From NCBI GenBank assembly GCA_003246265.1, contig QKAU01000065.1:28019-92018 (forward strand): a stretch of 64,000 bases of DNA. The letters run 5' to 3'. Positions 28,852 through 40,200 of the stretch are shown in pieces. The notes beneath the pieces are model-generated. The model saw nothing but the letters and a program-made list of their open reading frames with translations. It was not told the DNA's origin and ran no database searches. The position numbers were made by a program, and so were the translations under genes. Source of the DNA: Kiritimatiellales bacterium (GTDB lineage: Bacteria; Verrucomicrobiota; Kiritimatiellia; Kiritimatiellales; Pontiellaceae). The stretch's first letter is position 1. Each line of letters opens with the position of its first letter.

Positions 28852-30834
28852 CTATGCCAGCAGCGCCTTCGCCGTTTCGTAGACGTTTTCGGCGGTGAAG
28901 CCGAACTCCTTGAGCAGCACCTTGAAGGGGGCGGATGCACCGAAGTCGTCCTTGGCAATCTTCACGCCGCACCGGCCGACGTAGCGCTCCCAGCCGAAGC
29001 TGGTTCCGGCCTCGACGCTCAGGCGCCTGGCGCAGCCGTCCGGCAGGACCGAGGCCTTGTATTCCGCGGTCTGCTTCTCGAACAGCTCCCACGAGGGCAT
29101 GCTGACTACGCGCACATTCCTTCCCTCCGCACCCAGTTTTTGGGCCGCCGCCAGCGTGATTTCCACTTCGGAACCGGTGGCGAGCATGAGTAGCTCCGGG
29201 GCGCCTTCGCCGCTCTGCCAGAGCGTATAGGCCCCCTTGGCCAAATTCTCGGCCGGGGCGTAGACGGTGCGGTCGAGCGTCGCCAGGTTCTGCCGGGTGA
29301 GCAGCAGCGCCGTCGGGCCCGACTGGTTGGTCAGCGCGGCCTTCCATGCTTCGGCGACCTCGGTCGCATCGGCCGGGCGGATGACCGTCAGGTTGTGGAT
29401 CATGCGCAGGCTGGCGCAGGTTTCGATCGGCTGGTGGGTCGGTCCGTCCTCGCCCACGCAGAAGCTGTCGTGGGTGAAGACATAGATGACCGGCAGGCCC
29501 ATGAGCGCGGCCAGCCGCGCGGCGGGGCGGACATAGTCGGCAAAGACCAGGAAGGTGCCGCCGAAGATGCGGAAGCCGCCGTGCAGCTGCACGCCGTTCA
29601 TGATGCCGGCCATGCCGAGTTCCCGGACGCCGAAATGGAAGTTCCGGCCGCCAAAGGCGTTCCTGCCGATGTCGCCCAGGCCTTTCATATAGGTGTTGTT
29701 CGATGGGGCGAGGTCGGCAGAGCCGCCGACGAGGAAGGGGATCTCCCTGGCCAAGGCCTGGATAACCTGTCCGGAAGAGGAGCGGGTCGCCAGGGAGGAG
29801 CCCGCCTCGAACTCCGGCAGCTTGCCGGAGAGATCGGGAATGTCTCCGGCCTGGGCCGCCTGCCACGCCTTCGCCAGGGCGGGGTTGGCGGCGCCCCACG
29901 CTTCGAACACGGCGTTCCACGCGGCATTGGCTTCCTGCAGTTCGGCCAGGCGGGCGGCGAAAATCTCGCGCACCTCCTGTGCGACAAAAAACTTTTCGGA
30001 GGGCAGTCCGAGGTTCCGCTTGGTCAGCGCTACTTCCTCCTCGCCAAGCGGCGCGCCGTGGCAGTCGTGGCCGCCGGCCTTGTTTGGAGAACCAAAACCG
30101 ATGGTGGTATTGCAGATGACGACGGATGGCTTGCCGGTCTCGGCCTGGGCGGCTTCGATGGCAGCGGCGATTTCGGCGTGGTTGTGGCCATCGATCTCCT
30201 GGACATGCCATCCATAGGCCTCCATGCGCATGCGGACGTCGTCGGTATAGGTGACGTGCGTGTCGCCTTCGATGGAGATGAAATTCTGGTCGTAGAAGAC
30301 GACGAGCTTGCCGAGGGCGTGGTTTCCCGCCAGGGAAAAGACTTCGTGGGAGACGCCTTCCTCGAACTCGCCTTCGGACGCGATGACATAGGTGAAGTGG
30401 TCGACGACCGATTGGCTGGCGGTATTGAAACGCTCGGCCAACATCTTTTCGGCGATCGCCATGCCGACCGCGTTGGCGCAACCCTGGCCCAGCGGTCCGG
30501 TGGTGGTTTCGATGCCGGGGGCGTGCCCATATTCCGGATGGCCGGCGGTCTTGGAACCCCATTGGCGGAACTGCTTGAGCTCTTCCATGGGCAGGTCGTA
30601 GCCGGCGAGGTGGAGCAGGCTGTAGAGTAGCATGGAGCCATGGCCGGCAGAGAGGACGAAACGGTCGCGGTCGGCCCAGTCGGGGTCTTGGGGATTGTGC
30701 TTGAGGTAGCGCGTCCACAGGACGGCGGCAACGTCGGCCATGCCCATGGGCATGCCGGGGTGGCCGGAATTGGCGGCCTGGACGCCATCCATGGCAAGTC
30801 CACGGATCGTATTGGCTGTAAGATTCAGGTTCAT
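28852..30834 (-). CDS. tkt: Transketolase
   Basis: IRGLAMDGVQAANSGHPGMPMGMADVAAVLW, RDRFVLSAGHGSMLLYSLLHLAGYDLPMEELKQFRQ, HDSFCVGEDGPTHQPIE. Confidence 0.96.
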   Translation of the reverse strand: MNLNLTANTIRGLAMDGVQAANSGHPGMPMGMADVAAVLWTRYLKHNPQDPDWADRDRFVLSAGHGSMLLYSLLHLAGYDLPMEELKQFRQWGSKTAGHPEYGHAPGIETTTGPLGQGCANAVGMAIAEKMLAERFNTASQSVVDHFTYVIASEGEFEEGVSHEVFSLAGNHALGKLVVFYDQNFISIEGDTHVTYTDDVRMRMEAYGWHVQEIDGHNHAEIAAAIEAAQAETGKPSVVICNTTIGFGSPNKAGGHDCHGAPLGEEEVALTKRNLGLPSEKFFVAQEVREIFAARLAELQEANAAWNAVFEAWGAANPALAKAWQAAQAGDIPDLSGKLPEFEAGSSLATRSSSGQVIQALAREIPFLVGGSADLAPSNNTYMKGLGDIGRNAFGGRNFHFGVRELGMAGIMNGVQLHGGFRIFGGTFLVFADYVRPAARLAALMGLPVIYVFTHDSFCVGEDGPTHQPIETCASLRMIHNLTVIRPADATEVAEAWKAALTNQSGPTALLLTRQNLATLDRTVYAPAENLAKGAYTLWQSGEGAPELLMLATGSEVEITLAAAQKLGAEGRNVRVVSMPSWELFEKQTAEYKASVLPDGCARRLSVEAGTSFGWERYVGRCGVKIAKDDFGASAPFKVLLKEFGFTAENVYETAKALLA

Positions 30835-31011
30835 GGAAGCTCCTCTGGACCGCTTGGCGGCAGTTTGTTTGGAAAATGAAGCGGCAACGATAGGAGGCAC
30901 CCCGATTTTTACAAGCCATTTTGGGGAAGGATTGCGGCACTTTCATGGAATGATTGGTTGGTGCGTGGCGGTCTTCACCCTATAGTGCGGTATTTATCTC
31001 TGGGGTGTAGC

Positions 31012-31851
31012 GTGATCGATCTGCATGTACATTCGGTATATTCCGACGGAACCAATACGCCGGCCGAGCTGGTGGCCCTGGCCGGGGAGCGGGGCCTTTC
31101 CGCGCTTGCGCTGACCGACCACGACACGGTTGCCGGGATCGGCCCGTTTCTGGAAGCTGCGGCGGGTTCGGGGGTGGAGGCGGTGCCCGGCATCGAAATC
31201 AGCGCCGAATGCGAGCGCGGGACTATGCATATCCTGGGCTATTTCATCGATCCCCGATGCCCGGTGTTGCTGGAGAAGATGGAGAAGGTCCGGGCAGGGC
31301 GGGAAATCCGCAACCAGGAGATCCTCAAGAAACTCAACAAGCTCGGCTACATCCTCATGTGGAGCGACGTGGTCCGGCAGGCGGGGCGCGACGTTGTCGG
31401 GCGGCCCCATTTTGCCGATGCCCTCGTGGCCCGCGGGCATGTGAAAAGCCGCAAGGCCGCCTTCGACCTGCTGCTGGCCAAGGGGCGGCCGGCCTATGTG
31501 GAGCGCTACCGCTTCAGCGCCGCCGATTGCATCGCCCTGATCCGCGCATCCGGAGGCATCTCGGTGCTGGCCCATCCGGCCACCATCTACCTGCCGGACG
31601 ACCAGCTCAAGGCGTTGGTCAAGGAGCTCAAGGCGTGCGGACTGGGCGGGATCGAGGCCTACTACGCCGAACACCACCCGGAAAACATTGCGCGCTTCAA
31701 GGGGTGGGCGGAGGAGTTCGGACTGGTCTGCACCGGAGGCACCGACTATCACGGCGACAATACGCCGGATCTCAAGCTCGGTAGCGGATTCGGCCAGCTC
31801 CGGGTCCCCGACGAAGCGCTGGTCCAGCTCAAGGCCGCGCCACGGGGTTAA
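31012..31851 (+). CDS. PHP-domain metal-dependent phosphoesterase
   Basis: IDLHVHSVYSDGTNTPAELVALA, ALTDHDTVAGI, PGIEISAE; GTG start. Confidence 0.88.
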   Translation: MIDLHVHSVYSDGTNTPAELVALAGERGLSALALTDHDTVAGIGPFLEAAAGSGVEAVPGIEISAECERGTMHILGYFIDPRCPVLLEKMEKVRAGREIRNQEILKKLNKLGYILMWSDVVRQAGRDVVGRPHFADALVARGHVKSRKAAFDLLLAKGRPAYVERYRFSAADCIALIRASGGISVLAHPATIYLPDDQLKALVKELKACGLGGIEAYYAEHHPENIARFKGWAEEFGLVCTGGTDYHGDNTPDLKLGSGFGQLRVPDEALVQLKAAPRG

Positions 31852-32756
31852 ACCAGCAACTCCAGCTGGGCCAGTCCGGTGATCACGGCATCGGGCCGCA
31901 GTTGACTGCAGCGCGCATCGTTTTCACGCAGCCGCAACGAACGCCGATCCCCGGCGAACAGGACGGTTTTGCACCCGGCGCGCTTTGCCGTATGGATGTC
32001 GTTGAGCATGTCGTTGCCCACGTAGGCTGTTTGCTCCAGGGAAACGCCATGGTTTGCCACCAGTCCGTTGGCGGCCTTCGGGAAAAGGTCGCGCGAGGGC
32101 TTGGCCTTACGTTCCTTGAACGACCAGACGCAGCACTCCGGATCGAATCCGAGGTCTCCGATGCTCTGTCCGAAGAAGGCCTGGAAGAGCAGGGGGGTGT
32201 AGAACTGCGCATTGGAGACGATGCCCAGCACGAGGCCACGCCGCTTCAGGGCGGCGAGCACCTCGAGTGCCCCCGGCATGGGAGCGACCGGATTGACCCG
32301 GCACTCGTATTCCAGGGCGAAACGCTCGACCAGCCCATCCGGTACGGGCCCTTGCGCCAGCACTCCGGAGGCCTGCAGCGCAGCAAGCACCCGCCGCCAA
32401 ACTTCGCGGATTTCGACTTCGGGGAAGTCGACGCCGGCGCCCCGGGCTTCCGCATGGCTGGCCAGGATGGCCTCCCTGAGGAGCGCCTTGCCAAGGATGC
32501 CCGCCTCCCCGAGCGACCCGGAGAAGCCGGAGGCTCCGAGTGCCGCGGCGAAAGCCTCGGCCGTGTCGGTTGCCGCCGCAGTGCCTACATCGCCCGACCC
32601 GGAAACGAACAAGGTGCCGTAGACGTCGAACAGCACCGCCTTGATGCCATCGAGCCTGTCCATCCGGGACGGCATGTCGGTCGGCAGCGGCGCCAGCGGC
32701 ACCTGGTGTTCCGAGATGATCTGCAACCGTGGATCCATGAACCTATCATTCGCCAT
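31848..32756 (-). CDS. HAD-family hydrolase
   Basis: IKAVLFDVYGTLFVSGSG, LGIVSNAQF, YVGNDMLNDIHTAKRAGCKTVLF. Confidence 0.85.
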   Translation of the reverse strand: MANDRFMDPRLQIISEHQVPLAPLPTDMPSRMDRLDGIKAVLFDVYGTLFVSGSGDVGTAAATDTAEAFAAALGASGFSGSLGEAGILGKALLREAILASHAEARGAGVDFPEVEIREVWRRVLAALQASGVLAQGPVPDGLVERFALEYECRVNPVAPMPGALEVLAALKRRGLVLGIVSNAQFYTPLLFQAFFGQSIGDLGFDPECCVWSFKERKAKPSRDLFPKAANGLVANHGVSLEQTAYVGNDMLNDIHTAKRAGCKTVLFAGDRRSLRLRENDARCSQLRPDAVITGLAQLELLV

Positions 32757-32844
32757 GAAGAGCCGTATGGCAAGGGAGGGATGGGTTCAATGTGCCGAGT
32801 GGTTGGCCATGGCCGGATTAGACGATGGAGTCGCACCCATCCTG

Positions 32845-35325
32845 TCATGGAAGCCGCACATCCACGCGATAGTAGCCCGCCCCCCCGACCGCGTTGGTAA
32901 AGCTGCTTTGCGGGGACGGGATTCCATCCGAGAGCCGGGTGAAACCGTTGGTCAGCGCATCGGCATGCAGGATTCCGTACGCGCGATCCGGAACCGCCGG
33001 CCAGGAGACAACGAACCCAGCCGGACACATTGAGGAGGAGATGGCGAAGAAGGAATCCGAATTGGTGGGATCGGTTCCTGCAATGTATTCGGCCAGGTTG
33101 TCGAAGCCGTCGGTATCTCCGTGGCCCGATGGGGCGGCATTTGTTTCGCCGCCGAAGTAGGCCAGCTCCCAGGCGTTGGGAAGGCCGTCGTCGTCCCAGT
33201 CGTTGGCGTCGGTGGCCACGACGATTTCCAGCACCGGCGGATGGGAGCCCTCCTTGGCATCGACGTTGGCGTAGCTCGCGAGATCCGATGTGAGACCAAA
33301 CCCGACCAAACCGTTCCGGACAACGAATCCGGAAACGTCGAATGCTTCCCAGAGATTCGTTCCAACGGCTTGCGTAAGGGAGTTCGTGCCCATGGCCGGC
33401 CGGTTGTTCCACGTCAGGGTAGCTTCCGTCCACGAGGTGTCCGCAACGTCTCTGATCGTCATGTTGAACGATTGCCGGGTGCAATAGAGCTTCAGCTTTG
33501 CCGATACGATCGCGAGGTTTCCGACGTCGACATCGAACATGATGTACCCGTTCATGGCGTTGGTGTACTTCCCACTGCGCAGCGCCAGCAGGGCGTTTGA
33601 GCCATAGTTGCTGTCGGGCGCCCCCTGGACGACATGGGTGTCCTGGACGGGAAAGAGCGTCAGCGTTTCGGCACCTACCATGATCCTGAGCGTTGCGGAG
33701 CCGTAGCCGTCGTGGTTGTCGGACGCGCGCAGGGTGAATTCGTTGATGCCCGCGTCCGCGGCATGGGGTGTTCCCGAAAACGAGCCGTCGAGATTGACCG
33801 CCAGCCAGTCGGGGCCATCCATCTTCATGAATTCGAGCGCCTCTCCGTCGGCATCGTAGGCCATCCCGGCGACGGAGCCGGATACCGGCTGCTCGACCGC
33901 CACCGCGCCGATATCAATGATGCTGGTTGCGAAGAGCGGGTCGGTGGTGAACGTGGGGATGTCGAGTATTGGAATCGCATAGCCTTCATAAGGTGCGGTA
34001 CGGGCAGAGTCCGGTGCGCCCGGCACCAGCACAAAGGGGTCGGCGATGGAGACGGGCGTGCCATCGGAAAGGAAGACGTTGCTGCCATAGGCCTTGTGCC
34101 CCGGCACATCGCCGTTGGTGAGGTTGATGCATGTGGCATAGGCCTTGGGGCACTCGAAGACGTTGGCCGAATATTCGTTGTTGGTCTGGGACGCATAGCC
34201 GGAAAAATTCTTCCACCAGCTGATCCCCAGCCGGCTGTCGGAAAAGTTCTGGTAGAGGTCGAAGTGGTTGCGGTGGACGATCGTGTTTTCATAGGCGATC
34301 GGGATGTTGTTGTCGTAGGCATACTGCAGCAGCGGCGTGTTGACGAGGTGGTTGGCGATGACGGTGGTCGGTCCGAAGGTGTTGCGGATCTTCAGGCCGC
34401 CGTTCGGCGCCGAGGGCCATCCGCGCATCCAGTTGGCAAGCACCTTGAGGCCGGTATGCCCGCCATGGGCATAGATGACGTGGTCGCGGTTGACCGGAAA
34501 CGTCGAGGTGTAGGGGCTGCCGTTGAAGATATTGCGTTCCACCAGGGAGTCGGTACATCCGTTGATCTTGATGCCCCGGCGGAAATGCCCCTGGTCGGCG
34601 GAAAGACCGAACTGGCTCCGCAGGGTCACGAGCTTGGGCAGGAGATTGCTCCATGCCGAATAGCCGCTCCATTCGGTCGCCAACCAGCCGGCGCGGTCGA
34701 GATGGACGCCCCACACGTTGCGGCGGTAGGTCTGCCGGATGGTCTCATAGCCGTACACCGACCCTCCCATGGAGCTCGACTGCCGCAGGAAAACACAATC
34801 CTCCACCACGCCGTCCACCGTGTGGCCGAGGTTGATCTGGAAGTACGACACGTCGACGGTGTTCGAGAAGGCCGGATCCGCGCCAATGAACAGGCAGCGC
34901 CGAACGTCTATGTATCGCCGGGCGGATTCGCTTCCGTACCAGTCCAGTTGGACGTTGGCAAATACCAGGTCCTCCACATCGATGCTCCCGCTCGGTGCGC
35001 TCCACGCCTCGTTGCCCACATGCTGGACCGTGCCCGGCAGGGAGGCAACGATCGACAGGCCGGCATGGTCGCCCAGCAGGCTGACGCCGTTGGTGGTGGC
35101 GATGTCCGAGCCGATGGCATAGGTTCCCGGCGGGAAATAGACGTGCTTCCCCTGCATCTTGGCGGAATGGATGACGGCCCGGATCGCCACGGCATCGTCC
35201 GTCATGCCGTCACCCGCCGCTGAGCCGTCGGTTTTCACATTCAAGGTGTTGGCCGGTTGCTGGGCAAACCCGGCAAGGGTCGTGATGCACAGCAGCAGCG
35301 CCACATGGTTCGGGGCCGAAGGCAT
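32845..35325 (-). CDS. Secreted right-handed beta-helix (pectate-lyase-like) protein with Ig-like, DNRLRE-type and Ca-binding C-terminal modules
   Basis: VKTDGSAAGDGMTDDAVAIRAVIHSAKMQGKHVYFPPGTYAIGS; FPVQDTHVVQGAPDSNYGSNALLALRSG...; DDDGLPNAWELAYFGG. Confidence 0.8.
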   Translation of the reverse strand: MPSAPNHVALLLCITTLAGFAQQPANTLNVKTDGSAAGDGMTDDAVAIRAVIHSAKMQGKHVYFPPGTYAIGSDIATTNGVSLLGDHAGLSIVASLPGTVQHVGNEAWSAPSGSIDVEDLVFANVQLDWYGSESARRYIDVRRCLFIGADPAFSNTVDVSYFQINLGHTVDGVVEDCVFLRQSSSMGGSVYGYETIRQTYRRNVWGVHLDRAGWLATEWSGYSAWSNLLPKLVTLRSQFGLSADQGHFRRGIKINGCTDSLVERNIFNGSPYTSTFPVNRDHVIYAHGGHTGLKVLANWMRGWPSAPNGGLKIRNTFGPTTVIANHLVNTPLLQYAYDNNIPIAYENTIVHRNHFDLYQNFSDSRLGISWWKNFSGYASQTNNEYSANVFECPKAYATCINLTNGDVPGHKAYGSNVFLSDGTPVSIADPFVLVPGAPDSARTAPYEGYAIPILDIPTFTTDPLFATSIIDIGAVAVEQPVSGSVAGMAYDADGEALEFMKMDGPDWLAVNLDGSFSGTPHAADAGINEFTLRASDNHDGYGSATLRIMVGAETLTLFPVQDTHVVQGAPDSNYGSNALLALRSGKYTNAMNGYIMFDVDVGNLAIVSAKLKLYCTRQSFNMTIRDVADTSWTEATLTWNNRPAMGTNSLTQAVGTNLWEAFDVSGFVVRNGLVGFGLTSDLASYANVDAKEGSHPPVLEIVVATDANDWDDDGLPNAWELAYFGGETNAAPSGHGDTDGFDNLAEYIAGTDPTNSDSFFAISSSMCPAGFVVSWPAVPDRAYGILHADALTNGFTRLSDGIPSPQSSFTNAVGGAGYYRVDVRLP

Positions 35326-35350
35326 TCAAGGATCTCCAGGTGATGGCAAA

Positions 35351-35378
35351 GCCCGCCTGAACATGCAATCAGGCGGGC
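35351..35378 (-). terminator. Stem-loop/terminator-like hairpin between two minus-strand genes
   Basis: Perfect 10-bp stem GCCCGCCTGA-ACATGCAA-TCAGGCGGGC; weak U-tract on minus strand (TTTGCC). Confidence 0.55.
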
Positions 35379-35421
35379 CGGTTGATCCGTTCCCGCCGGG
35401 TGGTCGGCGGGCCGGCCTGTG

Positions 35422-37083
35422 CTATTCGACCAGCAGTTTAAAGAACTGTTGGCTCCCCGCAACACCCAAGTGGTTCGTGTGGATCCCCAGTTCTCCATCG
35501 TGGACCGACACGCCCATGGGCGCGTTGGTCGTCCATTCGCCATAGACAAGATCGTCCTTTGCGAGCACGCAGGCGGTCAAGTTGCTGTCGTTGCGCAGGG
35601 TGTAGATCAAGTCCCCGCCGCCCATCAGCGCCGGTTGGGTGCCGATATCCGTGCCCACGGTTGGATTGCCTCCGAAGACGTATTCCCCCCAGTTGTTGAG
35701 TCCGTCGGAGTCGGGATCGGCGCCCGGATTGGCATCGAGACCGTTCCAATTGATGAGTTTCATCCACTTCTCATAGGGCGGGAGCACGGTGGGCGGAACA
35801 TTCGCCACCAGCACCACATTGTCGACCTTGAAGGCGACATCCTTGGTAGTCACCGTGAGGGTCAGCAGGTTGAAGGTTTCGGCCAGGCAATTGCTTACGG
35901 TCATGATTTGGTTGAAGCTGGTGGTCCCCCAAGCGGCATTGACGTTGTAGCCACCGGCCACCCGGGTGACCTTCATGTGCAGCTTGTTCATCGAACCGTC
36001 GAAGGCATGGACGAAATTGGCTCCGTCGAGCAGGTCGCCGTAGGCCGTTGCGGCGTTGTACGTCCGGACGTTCTCGTAGGCGGAGTTCGTCGATGTCTGC
36101 AGCATGAATCCGAATCCGGCGTTGCTGGGTGCATTGACGTCGATGAAGCTGACGCGCAGGTTGCGTCCCTCGGGGAGGGCCGCGCCCGAAGCATCCTGGA
36201 AAATACCCAGATCCATCTCCATCTGGAACCAATCGTTGTCATCCGGCAGGCTGATGCCGTCCTCGAGTTCATAGCTGATGGTGTCCCAGTAGCCGTTGTG
36301 CGTGGAGTTCGTTCCCTTTTCTTCCGCCGCCAGGTCGCGCACGGCCAGCATGCCGGGGAAATTGGTTCCATTGTACTCCTTGGGTTCCGGTCCACTGCCT
36401 GTCCATCCGTTGTAGGCGAGGGTTCCCGAACCGGTTTCGAAATCATCATTGATGTAGAAGAACAGGTTGGTGGCCTCTTCCAGATGGAAACTCACGGCAT
36501 CGACAGCGAACTGCCGGGTTCCGCCTGCGGAACTGTCGAACGTCGAGAAGCGCACGGTGGCCACCTTGCCTATGTCTCCGGGAAGAATGCTGTACTTAAG
36601 TGCGCCTGGGCCGCGGCTAACGCCCGATTCGGCCGACAGCAGGTAGTCCACGTTGTTCAGGATGGTTCCGCTGCTGAAGGACGAAAACTGTTTCTTTGCG
36701 TCGCCGCCGGGGGAGGCGCCGTCGAGCATGATTTCCCACGCGCTGGTCAGGCCCGCCAGGTGACGGAATCCGGCATCGACGACGATGGTCCGTCCCACAT
36801 CGTTGGATCCAACCATCCCGAGGGACCGTTCCGCTCCCACGGTTGCACTGCCGGGAACATCGCGTTTGATCAAGGCGTAGCCGTCATCGTCGGCGTCGAG
36901 AAGAACGCCGTCCACGACGAGGTTCGTCACGACGAAGGTTCCATTGGTGCTGATCGACGAATACAGGGAGCCGTCATCGGCGCCGCCGACCGTGAAGGTA
37001 TTCGTGAAGCCAGCCATCAGCTGCGCCCTGGCCATGGTGGTTGTCAGCGCAATCGCAACTCCTATTTCCACTGCCTTTCTCAT
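35422..37083 (-). CDS. Large secreted protein, unknown function; N-terminal domain shared with 37237..41043
   Basis: Signal peptide; DADDDGYALIKR...DVGRTIVVDAG...WEIMLDG; C-terminal DPDSDGLNNWGEYVFGGNP. Confidence 0.65.
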   Translation of the reverse strand: MRKAVEIGVAIALTTTMARAQLMAGFTNTFTVGGADDGSLYSSISTNGTFVVTNLVVDGVLLDADDDGYALIKRDVPGSATVGAERSLGMVGSNDVGRTIVVDAGFRHLAGLTSAWEIMLDGASPGGDAKKQFSSFSSGTILNNVDYLLSAESGVSRGPGALKYSILPGDIGKVATVRFSTFDSSAGGTRQFAVDAVSFHLEEATNLFFYINDDFETGSGTLAYNGWTGSGPEPKEYNGTNFPGMLAVRDLAAEEKGTNSTHNGYWDTISYELEDGISLPDDNDWFQMEMDLGIFQDASGAALPEGRNLRVSFIDVNAPSNAGFGFMLQTSTNSAYENVRTYNAATAYGDLLDGANFVHAFDGSMNKLHMKVTRVAGGYNVNAAWGTTSFNQIMTVSNCLAETFNLLTLTVTTKDVAFKVDNVVLVANVPPTVLPPYEKWMKLINWNGLDANPGADPDSDGLNNWGEYVFGGNPTVGTDIGTQPALMGGGDLIYTLRNDSNLTACVLAKDDLVYGEWTTNAPMGVSVHDGELGIHTNHLGVAGSQQFFKLLVE

Positions 37084-37203
37084 GTTGTGTACTCCTCGTG
37101 TTTTTTCCGTATCCCGCGCCCGTCCCCGACTGGGCAGGGTGCAATTCCCCCAACGGTATGGTGCATTGATAAGAGCGTCGCTCCGATAAGCAAAGTGAAG
37201 TTT

Positions 37204-37231
37204 TGCGCAATAGTTGCTCGTGATTGGCGCA
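37204..37231. promoter_or_regulatory. Paired operator-like motif, site 1 (TGCGCA-N16-GGCGCA)
   Basis: Hexamers at 37204 and 37226, 22-bp offset, upstream of minus gene starting 37083. Confidence 0.7.
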
Positions 37232-37236
37232 ATGGC

Positions 37237-40200
37237 CTATTCGGTCAAATCGATGCGCAGCCGGAAGAAGCCGTTGGTCATGTCCGCAATGGAAATGCGG
37301 TTGGTTATCGCCTCGAAATCGGCATCGACCACCGAAGTGGATTCCAGGACCTGGAGCGGTTCCCATGTTCCGGCCACCAGGTCGGAAGAGGCTTCCACCG
37401 CGTATGCAAGCCCCAGCACCGCGGCATCCCTCCGGCGAAGGTGGATGAAGTCGAGCTGGTTTCCCTTGATGTCAACGGTCGGGTTTTCCGGCACATTGCT
37501 GCTTCCGGGCACCGGGGAGCCGCCGGTCGCATACTCGAACAGGTTGCTGCGGTGGTCGTTGTCGGGGTCGGCCCCATAACCGGCCTCCAACCCGGCAAGG
37601 CCATGCCCCGACGCCCATGCGAGATAGTGGTCCAGCGGCCGGTTGTCTTCCGGACCAAAGAACTTCAGTTCCGCAATCGTTCCCTCGAAATGGGCAAAGA
37701 TCAACCGTACGGCATGGGCGGTCCTTTCGGGAAAACAGAGTGAAGTCACACCATTCGAAGAGGGGAGCGTCGTCTGGCGCAAGGTCCCGCCGATGCGGCA
37801 TACCCCCGCTTCCCACAGCGGTTCGTCGTTGACCACGCTGTTAAGGCAGGTTGGGTAGGCCAGGGGCGTCTGGATCTCCAGGCGCACGCCGCTGGCGGGT
37901 GCGTTGCCGCTCCAGACGATATCGACCCGATGGATCCGCCGCGGCGCGCTGAACACCGCCTGCACCATGGAATCGAGGTAGTGGTATACCCCGCTTGTGG
38001 TTGATGGATTGCCGTCGAAAAACTTCGTTCCGGTGGCGATGCGCCCGGCATCCGAGAGGAACGGGGCCATGGTCGTTGCGCCATAGCCGTTGTAGAACCC
38101 CTGCCGTTCCGCCTCGAAGGCCGATTCTATCTCATTCCATGGCTGGGTTGAGGATTTGGAGGCGACCACGGCGCTTCCCGTTGCGGCGGCCGCCTCCCCG
38201 CCCCCCAGGGAGACAAAGCCGCCGTAGAGGCCCACCCTGTCCGTGCCGCTCGCAAAGGAGGCGCTGGATGCCGCGACTGCCTGCAGCATGGAGTCTCCGC
38301 AATGTATGGTGACCGGTGTGCTGTAGCTGATCTCCCCACGGCGGTTGGCAAGCCGCGCCCTCAGCATCCAGACTCCGGCATGGGGGGGAATGAAGGAAGC
38401 GGTTGGGGATACCGCATCCTCCTTGGGCAAGTATTCGTAGCCCTCCCAGCGACTGGAGCCGGAGACCTGGAAATCGATGGCGGCGATTTGGGAAGGATCC
38501 AGCGGAGTGGTCGCCGCGAGCACTACTGAAGAAAGACCCGGAAACACCGTCTGGTCGACCGGGGAAGTCAAGGCGATCTCCGCTTTGCGGCTAGAGGTTT
38601 CGAACGCTGCGCTCTGGTCGGCGAACCACTGCGGCAGGCCGCCCATCCGGAGGGCCAGCTGCGCTTCGAACAACGATTCTGGCTCGACCTTCGTTCCCTG
38701 CGATTCCAAGGCAAGAATGTCGGTTTGCGCATCAGCAAAGGTGGCGGGTGACCCGTGCAGGCCGGCGATGACCGGAGGCATGAAGTAGCCGTAGGAGGCC
38801 CCCGTGGGCCAGAAATCGTACGCGCCGGATTGGGTGTTGTTCCAGTTCCAGAACGCCAGTCCCTTGTCGTGGTGGGGGAACTCCACCGCCCCGCCGGGGC
38901 GCAGCAGGGTGAAAACGCCTTCGTTGAGATCATAGAGGGAGCTGCGGATGAAGCCGCAATGCGCCTCCATGTTGCCATACTGCGTGCATCGCAGGAAGAC
39001 CGTTCCGGCTGCGCTACCGCTGCCTCCGAGCCCATGGTGTGCATCGGTGTTTTCGCGGATGTACGCAAAGAGGTTTCCCGTGGAGCGGTACGCCCCGGCC
39101 AGGTTGTGTCCGGCATTCCCTTCGAACAGGATGTCCGAAAAGGTGCATTTCCCACACAGCGTCGCCTCCATTCCCACACTGAAATCGGCGATGCGCAGTC
39201 GACGCGCCCAGCCGTTGAAGACGTGGTTGAAGCCCAGCATCCGATACGCTTCGCCCTGCCGCGGTCCGTTATGGTGGCTGAATTGGCCGCGGTAGCCCCC
39301 GGTCAGCGTCAGGTCTTCGATGCCGCACTCCTCGATGGCGTTGTCGAGCCGGTAGATCTTGTTGGTCAGGAAATGGTCCAGCTCGAGTTGGATGGGTTCC
39401 CCGAACCGGACGACGTTGTTGGAAACCGACTGGATCGTATGGACCTCGAAGATGTCGTTGATCCATCCGCCGTGGCGGTCGATGATTCCCTGCGGCACGG
39501 CGTGCGGCGCGAAATATTCGGCCGCCGATGGCAGCAGCGACGGGAAAATGCCGCTGAAATTGATTTTCTGCCCCGCCGCGAGGCCGGTCGGGTTGTCGAC
39601 GCGCACGGAAAAGTCGTCGAGCTGTTCCACGGCCTTGCCCGACATCAGCTTGTCGCCGCGCCAGTAGTCCTCGACCGCCGGGCTCGACGAGCGGAACCCG
39701 ATCAGGCTGTCCCCGAAACGCGAGTATTCGTTGAACACCAGCTCGGTTAATCCGACACCCGCCCCCTTGATCACGATATGGCTGCGTTTGACTTCCAGCG
39801 GTGCCTTTCCGAGGTCCGAGGATTCCTTCATGAGAAACCGCCCCGGCGGAAAATAGACGACCGACGGACCGGCATGGGCGTGCGCCGCCGCCAGGGCCGC
39901 AAGTACGGCGTTGCGGTCCGAATGTGCGTCGTCCGGCACCGCTCCGAAATCCACGACATCGAACCAGGTGTGCGAATGGGTTGTAATATCCGGAATGGGT
40001 ATGGCGCAATAATGGTAGCCCGCGTACGAATAGTCCTTGAGCGTGGCCCGGCCACCCACTTGCTGGGCCGCAACATATTCGCTCCATAATCTGGAAACGT
40101 TCGTGGCCACGGATGCCACATCGATTTCAAGGATGGCCATTCCCGTTCCCCCAAGGCCGTTGTCCGCCATCACCGTAAAGGCATTCGTGCCTGCATCGGC

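Noticed and set aside
35419-37743. 774-aa plus-strand ORF
   Set aside because: Antisense to two minus-strand genes with signal peptides and domain-like sequence; its translation has no recognisable fold and shows shadow-ORF composition.
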